Source: Nitrospirota bacterium (lineage in GTDB: Bacteria > Nitrospirota > Thermodesulfovibrionia > Thermodesulfovibrionales > JdFR-86). From it: a stretch of 12,648 nt of DNA. The DNA lies in assembly GCA_030667205.1 (NCBI GenBank), contig DAOUWH010000014.1:1-12648 (forward strand). The letters run 5' to 3'. Below are positions 6,939 to 12,648 of this stretch, in pieces (position 1 is the first letter of the stretch; each line of letters opens with the position of its first letter). The notes below the pieces were generated by a model. It searched no databases and was not told the origin of the DNA. It was given only the letters and a program-made list of their open reading frames with translations. The position numbers and the translations under genes were made by a program.

Positions 6939-6965
6939 ATTATTGAATAAGAGCAGTTCAATAAT
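6939..6965. promoter_or_regulatory. Perfect 9-bp inverted repeat just upstream of addB
   Basis: ATTATTGAA (6939-6947) and TTCAATAAT (6957-6965) are exact reverse complements separated by 9 nt (TAAGAGCAG). The right arm ends 12 nt before the addB ATG. No Shine-Dalgarno is visible between the repeat and the start (TTATCCTAAGTC). It may be an operator for a dimeric regulator, a hairpin in the 5' leader controlling translation, or the end of the neighbouring repeat element. TATTAT at 6938-6943 resembles a -10 box, but no -35 box pairs with it. The symmetry is certain; the role is not. Confidence 0.5.
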
Positions 6966-6977
6966 TTATCCTAAGTC

Positions 6978-9623
6978 ATGAAAATAGAGCTTTATCTCAT
7001 CCCGCCCGGGAACAGAGACTTCAGAAAAACCCTTATAGAAAAAGCCATCGGGGGACTCGAAGGCCCTGATTATTCGGATATTCTTTACCTCGCCCCCACC
7101 CGGCACATGCTCGGGCACTTCCAGAAAGAGTTCCACACGGTTGGCGGCCCCTGCTACATCCCCCCCCAAATGGCGACCCTGAGAGAGTTTTCACGGAGGC
7201 TTTACTCGCGGCACAACGACGGGCTTTTATTCCGTAAAAAAATCGTTCCGCTTGTAATCTCGGGGCTTACCGAGCACGGCATGGGGCTTTCAACCATCGT
7301 CTCGAAATTCATAAGCGACATGAAAAACCATTTTCCACAGGAGGATATCGATTCCATACGCCTCAGGTTTAAAAATATCTTCGGAGAACTCGACATCCCC
7401 GATGAGGTATCCTCGCGGGCCTTTGACGCCCTCGACATTTTCGCCCGCTACGGCGAGGCCCTCAAGGCCGCAGGCGCCGTGGACGAGGACGACGTCCTTG
7501 TGCATGCGGCCTCCATCGCCCAAAAGACCCTTAAACCCAGGGTGTTGGTGCTCGAGGGCTTCTACGAGGTCACGCCCGCGGAGTTTCACTTCCTCAGTGC
7601 CCTTATCTCGAACGCCTCAAAGACCCTTATATCCATACCCATAAGCCACTCCGGCGACGACCTCTCGCATTGCTGCTCCCAGGATGTCGAGAAGCATTTT
7701 GATGTAGAACCCGTCTTGCTGCCCTCCCCCGACGGCGAGCCCGCCCTCGACTACACGGCGGGCGCATCCCGCGAGGAGGAGTTAGAAGGCATCGCAAGGC
7801 ACATAAAAAGCTCCTTCGTATCGGGCAGGCTCAGGGAGCTCGACAGCGTGTATCTGGCTTTCCCAAAGTTCTCCGAATACCGGGATATGCTCCACAGGGT
7901 CTTCACCAGATACGGCATCCCCTACTCCCCTGAGCCGCCGGACCGGAGACCTTTAAAAGACCTTTTAAGCCTCCTTGAGGCCGTAAGGGACGGCCTCCCC
8001 AGACTCGCCACGGCCAGATTTTTAACATCACCCTATTTCAAAAATATCCCCGAGGGCATCCGAAAAGCCACCCCCAATATCTCGCTTGAGGCTGGCACCG
8101 TAAGGGGAAAGGACTCCTGGCTCAGGGCTTTTAAGACCTTCGGCCTGAAGTCCGAAGGCATTGAACTGTTTAAAAAACTAACTCCCTTTAATAATATCGC
8201 TAATAAGGGCAGTTATAGCAATTTTATTGATGTATTACTTGAAGTCCTCAAGGCCCTGGATTTTTCGCCGGATGAGGAAACACCGGATGGTTATGAAGGG
8301 GTTTTAAAGGCACTTAACGTGCTTGATTCGGTGCCCGGCATCCAGCCCACCGACCTCCGGGGGTTCACCGACGCCCTTAAAAACTATCTTAAGCCAGAAA
8401 GTGTAGCCGAGGAGGAGACACCGGGCATCCACGTCGGCAATATAAGGGATCTCAGGGGGCTTGAGCCGGATTACCTGTATCTTGGCGGACTCAAGGACGG
8501 AGACCTGCCCGCAAGGCCCGAGATGGACCTCCTCCTGCCCGACAGCGTGAGGGCACGGCTCGGGCTCGGTGACATGCACCGCCACCTCAGGCTACAGGGA
8601 TACATTTTCCGGAGGCTGGTCTCCACGGCAGGCCACCTGCGCCTTAGCTACCCTTCGATGGAGGGCGACAAGCTCTTTCTCCCTTCCCTCTATCTACGGG
8701 GGGGAAATGCAACTATGGAAAAAATTTTCGGCGACTTCTCGTCCGAAGAGGCCCTTACCAGGCGGGCCGGAGAACCCCTGGCGGCCAGCCTCCGCGAGAT
8801 AGCGGGCATAAAGGGATACCGCAGGAAGTCGCCCGTTAATGTAACCGACATAGACGCCTACAGGGCATGCCCGAGGAGATTTTTCATAGAAAAGGTCCTG
8901 AAGCTTGAGCCGCCGGAGATAAGAGAATACGAGGTAGACCCCAGGACCATCGGGAGCATCGTCCATGAGGTCATGGAAAATCTTATAGGCCCGCCCCTGG
9001 AGGGCATCGAGGCGTTCACCCGGAGGGCCGGGTCGGTCCTTAAAAAGGTGCTTGGGCGCTGGCCGATCGAGCCTTACTTCAAGGCCCTGATTAAAGAGTC
9101 CTTCCTTGCGGTACTTCCCCAGATCTACGAGCTTGAGGAGGCCCTGGCCTCCGAGGGCTATACGTTTGACAGAGCGGAATACAAGGTCTCGGGCGAGCCG
9201 CTTCCGGGCATAAAGCTAAAGGGGAAGGTAGACCGCATTGACGTTAAAAACAGCTGCGACGCACTTGTGCTGGACTACAAGACCGGCAGTGCCAGCCTCA
9301 GCAGCACCCGCACCCTCAGACACGGGGCCACGCTCCAGCCCTTTATCTATGCGGCCCTGCTAAAGGCAGAGGGTGCCGGAAGCCCCGAGAGCGTTGGCAT
9401 ATACTCGCTCAAGGACATCCGGATAAACCGCGTGCCAAACCGCATAGACCGGAGAGAAGGCCGCACTCTGGATTATTTTATCGAGTCGGCGCTTTTATAC
9501 CTCGACTCCACCGTCTCGGCAATGCGCGAGGGAAATTTTAAAGCCCACCCCCTCAGCGAGGCCTCCTGCCGTTACTGCCACGAAAGGCCCTACTGCCCGT
9601 ACATACAGGGGAACGCCGTATGA
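6978..9623 (+). CDS. addB: AddB-like subunit of the AddAB helicase-nuclease (inactive helicase fold plus PD-(D/E)XK Fe-S nuclease)
   Basis: An 881-residue subunit of the recombination complex that resects double-strand breaks. The N-terminal two thirds resemble a degenerate UvrD-type helicase: ILYLAPTRHMLGHFQ at 35-49 and VLVLEGFYEVTPAEFHFL at 189-206 occupy the places of the Ia and Walker B regions, but no Walker A lysine motif exists, so it should not hydrolyse ATP. The C terminus (about 618-876) is a RecB-family nuclease with H663 (GSIVHEVME), D752 (GKVDRID), D766 and K768 (LDYKTG) and Q787/Y791. Four cysteines, C631 and C864/C867/C873 (CxxCx5C), match the AddB [4Fe-4S] pattern. It is much shorter than Bacillus AddB (1166 residues). 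An in-frame TAA at 6972-6974 fixes the ATG as the first start. Residues about 395-421 are encoded by an unusually AT-rich patch. The stop overlaps addA by ATGA. Confidence 0.88.
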   Translation: MKIELYLIPPGNRDFRKTLIEKAIGGLEGPDYSDILYLAPTRHMLGHFQKEFHTVGGPCYIPPQMATLREFSRRLYSRHNDGLLFRKKIVPLVISGLTEHGMGLSTIVSKFISDMKNHFPQEDIDSIRLRFKNIFGELDIPDEVSSRAFDALDIFARYGEALKAAGAVDEDDVLVHAASIAQKTLKPRVLVLEGFYEVTPAEFHFLSALISNASKTLISIPISHSGDDLSHCCSQDVEKHFDVEPVLLPSPDGEPALDYTAGASREEELEGIARHIKSSFVSGRLRELDSVYLAFPKFSEYRDMLHRVFTRYGIPYSPEPPDRRPLKDLLSLLEAVRDGLPRLATARFLTSPYFKNIPEGIRKATPNISLEAGTVRGKDSWLRAFKTFGLKSEGIELFKKLTPFNNIANKGSYSNFIDVLLEVLKALDFSPDEETPDGYEGVLKALNVLDSVPGIQPTDLRGFTDALKNYLKPESVAEEETPGIHVGNIRDLRGLEPDYLYLGGLKDGDLPARPEMDLLLPDSVRARLGLGDMHRHLRLQGYIFRRLVSTAGHLRLSYPSMEGDKLFLPSLYLRGGNATMEKIFGDFSSEEALTRRAGEPLAASLREIAGIKGYRRKSPVNVTDIDAYRACPRRFFIEKVLKLEPPEIREYEVDPRTIGSIVHEVMENLIGPPLEGIEAFTRRAGSVLKKVLGRWPIEPYFKALIKESFLAVLPQIYELEEALASEGYTFDRAEYKVSGEPLPGIKLKGKVDRIDVKNSCDALVLDYKTGSASLSSTRTLRHGATLQPFIYAALLKAEGAGSPESVGIYSLKDIRINRVPNRIDRREGRTLDYFIESALLYLDSTVSAMREGNFKAHPLSEASCRYCHERPYCPYIQGNAV

Positions 9624-12418
9624 GCGAGAGGTATCTGGATACCCAAAAGAGCGTGATCATCTCCTCGCCGGCGGGCTCGGGCAAGACCGAGAAACTCGCA
9701 CGCCGCTACATCAGCCTCATAGAGCAGGGCTCGGAGGTAGAAAAGGTCCTGTGCATCACCTTCACGGAAAAAGCCGCCGCGGAGATGAAACAGAGGATTT
9801 TAAGCATCCTCGAGAGGGAAAACCCCACGCTCCTCGATGAAATCCGGGGCAAGGTGCCCCTGATGCGCATATCCACGATACATGCCTTTTGCCTGAGGCT
9901 GCTTAAAAGGTTTTCCATCGAGCTCGGGCTCGACCCCTCGCATAGTGTAACGGACGAACTTCAGGCACGCGAGCTATGGGTCGAGTCCGTCTACGAAAGC
10001 CTCCACGAAGAGAGGGACAATCCCTCGGGCTTCTTCCACATGATAAGCAGCAGGGGCGTAAAAGGCTGGGACTCGGTGCGCAGGGTTTTAGAGGAACTCC
10101 ACAGGAAAAGGCCCTACCCCGAGATGATGCTGAGCGCAGGCCACGCTCTCGAAGGCGAGGCATTGAATGTCTTCTCCCTGTACGTACGTTGTCTCGAAAA
10201 ATACAGCGCAAAGAAGGTCGAAAGACACCTCGTGGACTTTCAGGACCTCGAACTCATGGCATACGAGGCGCTCTCGCGGGGGCCGGAGTGGCACAACATA
10301 CTCTATGCGTTCGACGAGCACACCGACCACATACTGGTGGACGAGTTTCAGGACACAAGCACGCTTCAGTGGAAGATAATCGAGAAACTCACCGAGGAGT
10401 GGCGCTCCGGGCTCGGGGCAAAGAGGGACCACGGCAAGATTCCCACAATATTCCTCGTAGGCGACGAAAAGCAGTCCATATACCGCTTCAGGGGCGCAAA
10501 CGTAAGCGTATTCCATAACGCCAAGGAGACCTTTAAGCACTGGCTCGGAGATGAATACCATTTCGTCGAGGAAAAGGAGAACTACCGGAGCCTGCCCGCC
10601 GTCGTGGATTTCGTAAACGCGCTTTTTGCGCACATCATGCCTGCGGGGCTACTTAAGAGCTGGATGACCAACTACACGCCGTTTGAGGCCGCAAGGCAGG
10701 GCGAGGGCTCCGTGGAGCTTGTGCTCCTTGAGGCCGAAGAGCATACAAAAGAGACACGCGCAAAAGAGGCCCGCACACTGGCACGGGCGATCCGCGCCCT
10801 TCATGGAAGCCATGAGATATACGACGAGGACGACGTGAAAAGGCCATGCCGGTTTGGCGACATGGCAGTGCTCTTAAGGAGCAGGACCCACCTGGCGCTC
10901 TTTGAGGACGCCCTGAGGGTCGAAGGTGTCCCCTTTGTGATGCTCAAGGGCATAGGGTTCTACGACGCCCCCGAGGTAGCCGCCCTCAGGGAGCTTGTCT
11001 CGTTCATCACGGACCCCACAGACCTCTACAGCCTGTTCGCGGTCTTCAGGTCTCCGCTGTTCTCTATAGATCCTCCGACCCTTACCAGGCTCTTAAGGAG
11101 CAGGACGCCGGTGATCGAAAAACTCCTTGACTCCGACGCCAGGAGGCTCAGGGAGGCCGCGGAACTCCTGAGAGGGTGGACGGAAAAGAGCGGACAGACG
11201 CCGCTGTCCGTCGTCCTTGAGCAGGCGCTTACCGAAAGCGGCGCGTGGGCAAGGTATTGGGAGCCCCAGAGGCATGCCAACATCAAGAAGTTCATCGCCC
11301 TTGTCGAGGCCTACGAGGGCGCGGGGCTTTCGCCAGTGGAGATAAGGGAAAAACTCCTGAGACAGAGACACACGACGGAGGTCCCCAAGGCGAACATAAA
11401 CGCAGAGGGGATGGACGCCGTAAGGATACTTACGATACACGCGGCAAAGGGGCTTCAGTTCCCCATGGTATTTGTGCCCTCGCTCGATGAGAGCATCCGC
11501 CCCCGGAGCGGCCCCGTAGTCATAGACGACGATGCCGGGGAGATAAGTTTCGGCTACGAAGAGGACTCGGCAAAGAGGGCAAAAGACGAGACGTTCAGGA
11601 TCAACCTCCGCAAGTACGAAGAGGAGGAAAAACGCCTCTTCTACGTGGCCCTTACCAGGGCAAGGGACTACCTCATGATGTTTGGCTCGCATAAAGAGGG
11701 TAAGCTTACGGGCAGGCTCTCGTACCTGGATGATGCGTTCGGTATCATGGAGCCATCCGGCAAATCAATGCCGTTGAAGGTGCTTCAGGAAGAGGATATT
11801 AAAGAGCGCTCAGGCGGCGGCCTTGAGTTTGCGGATGCCAGCCGTTTCGTCGACGCCCCAGCCTACACAGAGCCTATCGCCTACACCCCCAAGCCGAGGT
11901 GGCTGGATGTCACCGGCGAGACCGAGGCCGGCACAGGCCACGGCGAGCACTGGATTACCGTTGGCCGCGTAATGCACAGGCTCTTCGAGGAGCTTTCAAA
12001 AGGGCTGCTCATGGAGCGGAGCATAACCGAGAGGGCCGAGTTCCTGCTTTCCCGCGAGGGCATAAAAGACGCCGAGATCATAAAGACCGTACTGGGCGAT
12101 ATGCTGAACCTCAAGCGCGTGGGCCTCATGGACGAGATTATCCTGCCTTCTAAAAATTCCTACGCCGAGCTTCCCTTTGTGCTTGAGAAGGGGAAAAATA
12201 TTTTTAAAGGGCGTATAGACAGGGTTATCATAAAGCCGGACATGGCCGCCATATACGACTACAAGACGTTCCCTGTCAGAGATGGCGAGGTCCCAGCGCT
12301 CATCGAAAAATACGGCTTTCAGATGGGCATCTACAAAGAGGCCGCCGAAAGGCTCTTTGACCTCAGGACGAAATCATACCTCCTCTTCACCAACCTGCCC
12401 CGTTTCGTGGAAGTTTAG
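9620..12418 (+). CDS. addA: AddA-like subunit: UvrD/Rep-type helicase with C-terminal nuclease
   Basis: A 932-residue ATP-driven 3'-5' helicase and nuclease, partner of AddB. The helicase motifs are complete and in order: Walker A SSPAGSGKT at 15-23 (K22), Ia TFTEKAAAEMKQR at 48-60, Walker B VDEFQDTS at 240-247, III GDEKQSIYRFRGA at 281-293, V ILTIHAAKGLQFP at 603-615 and VI YVALTRARDYL at 675-685. The C-terminal PD-(D/E)XK nuclease has H786 (GRVMHRLFEE), D867 (KGRIDRVI), D880 and K882 (YDYKTF) and the QMGIY box at 901-905, with no iron-sulfur cysteines, as expected for AddA. It is compact next to Bacillus AddA (1232 residues), closer to the small epsilonproteobacterial versions. The ATG overlaps the addB stop (ATGA) and has an AGGGG Shine-Dalgarno at 9607-9611, so the subunits are translationally coupled. 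A phage-defence helicase-nuclease pair is less likely, as both subunits match AddAB in full. Confidence 0.92.
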   Translation: MSERYLDTQKSVIISSPAGSGKTEKLARRYISLIEQGSEVEKVLCITFTEKAAAEMKQRILSILERENPTLLDEIRGKVPLMRISTIHAFCLRLLKRFSIELGLDPSHSVTDELQARELWVESVYESLHEERDNPSGFFHMISSRGVKGWDSVRRVLEELHRKRPYPEMMLSAGHALEGEALNVFSLYVRCLEKYSAKKVERHLVDFQDLELMAYEALSRGPEWHNILYAFDEHTDHILVDEFQDTSTLQWKIIEKLTEEWRSGLGAKRDHGKIPTIFLVGDEKQSIYRFRGANVSVFHNAKETFKHWLGDEYHFVEEKENYRSLPAVVDFVNALFAHIMPAGLLKSWMTNYTPFEAARQGEGSVELVLLEAEEHTKETRAKEARTLARAIRALHGSHEIYDEDDVKRPCRFGDMAVLLRSRTHLALFEDALRVEGVPFVMLKGIGFYDAPEVAALRELVSFITDPTDLYSLFAVFRSPLFSIDPPTLTRLLRSRTPVIEKLLDSDARRLREAAELLRGWTEKSGQTPLSVVLEQALTESGAWARYWEPQRHANIKKFIALVEAYEGAGLSPVEIREKLLRQRHTTEVPKANINAEGMDAVRILTIHAAKGLQFPMVFVPSLDESIRPRSGPVVIDDDAGEISFGYEEDSAKRAKDETFRINLRKYEEEEKRLFYVALTRARDYLMMFGSHKEGKLTGRLSYLDDAFGIMEPSGKSMPLKVLQEEDIKERSGGGLEFADASRFVDAPAYTEPIAYTPKPRWLDVTGETEAGTGHGEHWITVGRVMHRLFEELSKGLLMERSITERAEFLLSREGIKDAEIIKTVLGDMLNLKRVGLMDEIILPSKNSYAELPFVLEKGKNIFKGRIDRVIIKPDMAAIYDYKTFPVRDGEVPALIEKYGFQMGIYKEAAERLFDLRTKSYLLFTNLPRFVEV

Positions 12419-12467
12419 TTAGTTATAAGGGCAAATTAAAATATATAAATTATTTGCGGCAGCTAAC
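12418..12467. other. AT-rich nested inverted repeat after addA
   Basis: The gap between addA and the next gene (12419-12489) holds GCAAAT (12431-12436) and ATTTGC (12452-12457), a 6-bp stem around a 15-nt AT-rich loop. It is enclosed by GTTAG (12418-12422) and CTAAC (12463-12467). No run of T follows, so it is a poor intrinsic terminator. It may be part of the promoter region of the next gene. I see no other content in the gap and no convincing -35/-10 pair. Confidence 0.22.
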
Positions 12468-12489
12468 GATAAAGTTCCGGAAATAACCA

Positions 12490-12648
12490 ATGAAAAAGAC
12501 CAAAAAATTCTACCTGATCCCTGCCTTGCTGGTGTCGCTCTTTCTGTTAGCTTCGACCATATATCCATCGCTAACGGCACAGACAGGCAACGACTCCATC
12601 CTAAAGAAACACCAACTCATCGGACATGCCCGGGTTATGATTCCTCCA
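12490..12648 (+). CDS. N terminus of an exported protein of unknown function, cut by the window edge
   Basis: The reading frame is open from the ATG to the last base, giving 53 residues. Seen: a textbook signal peptide with a basic start (MKKTKK), a hydrophobic core (FYLIPALLVSLFLLAS) and a probable cleavage after SLTA before QTGNDS. There is no lipobox cysteine, so a soluble periplasmic, secreted or outer-membrane product is expected. The mature part begins NDSILKKHQLIGHARV, which I do not recognise. It starts 71 nt after the addA stop on the same strand; the AT-rich gap and the unrelated destination of the product suggest a separate transcript. Only a weak purine-rich site (CCGGAAATAACCA) precedes the ATG. 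Confidence 0.72.
   Translation, partial: MKKTKKFYLIPALLVSLFLLASTIYPSLTAQTGNDSILKKHQLIGHARVMIPP

Noticed and set aside
10088..11692. Long minus-strand frames (181 and 199 codons) opposite addA
   Set aside because: They overlap conserved helicase motifs of AddA on the other strand, have no family signature, and follow from codon bias opposite a real gene.
6978..12418. The helicase plus nuclease pair as a novel phage-defence system
   Set aside because: Both subunits match AddAB in motif order, Fe-S cysteine spacing and overlapping arrangement. No transposon, integrase or other defence gene is nearby.
1..12648. tRNA, rRNA, CRISPR array, insertion sequence, prophage or integration site
   Set aside because: Read on both strands, I saw no clover-leaf-like tRNA, no spaced direct repeats, no transposase or integrase motifs and no attachment-site duplication.

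Overview
The window looks like ordinary chromosome from a Gram-negative, moderately GC-rich bacterium. A TolC-type outer-membrane channel and a periplasmic adaptor imply two membranes. Codon usage favours AGG arginine and ATA isoleucine alongside GC-rich codons. The nicotinate phosphoribosyltransferase is of the archaeal type, there is a DUF362-ferredoxin protein, and one intergenic gap holds short REP-like palindromes. Together these fit a member of the former Deltaproteobacteria or Nitrospirota-like lineages, but no taxonomic marker is present, so that is a guess.

Left half, minus strand (5631 down to 1): seven genes read as one tightly packed operon in the order rsmD, coaD, nicotinamidase-like hydrolase, nicotinate phosphoribosyltransferase, EamA/DMT permease, TolC-family protein, MacA/HlyD-like adaptor (cut by the window edge). 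Neighbours overlap by 1 to 11 nt or are separated by at most 14 nt. The first four form a translation/cofactor block: rRNA methylation, CoA synthesis and a two-step nicotinamide-to-NaMN salvage route. The last three are a transport block: one inner-membrane permease, then the outer-membrane channel and adaptor of a tripartite efflux pump whose inner-membrane engine would lie beyond the left edge.

Right half, plus strand: a short divergent intergenic region (5632-5717) leads into a DUF362 protein with a two-cluster ferredoxin tail. A 162-nt non-coding gap follows (6816-6977), with two REP-like hairpins and a perfect 9-bp inverted repeat just before the next start codon. Then come addB and addA, overlapping by ATGA. 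They encode a compact AddAB-type helicase-nuclease for double-strand-break resection and recombination. In AddB the helicase half is degenerate, but the nuclease and the iron-sulfur cysteines are intact; AddA has intact helicase and nuclease motifs. The right edge holds the first 53 codons of an exported protein of unknown function.

I found no RNA gene, CRISPR array, insertion sequence, phage gene or toxin-antitoxin pair, and no convincing evidence of an undescribed multi-gene system. The observations most worth checking are the inverted repeat at the addB start, the REP-like elements, the zinc-ribbon NaPRTase with its neighbouring nicotinamidase, and the possible leaderless start of rsmD.
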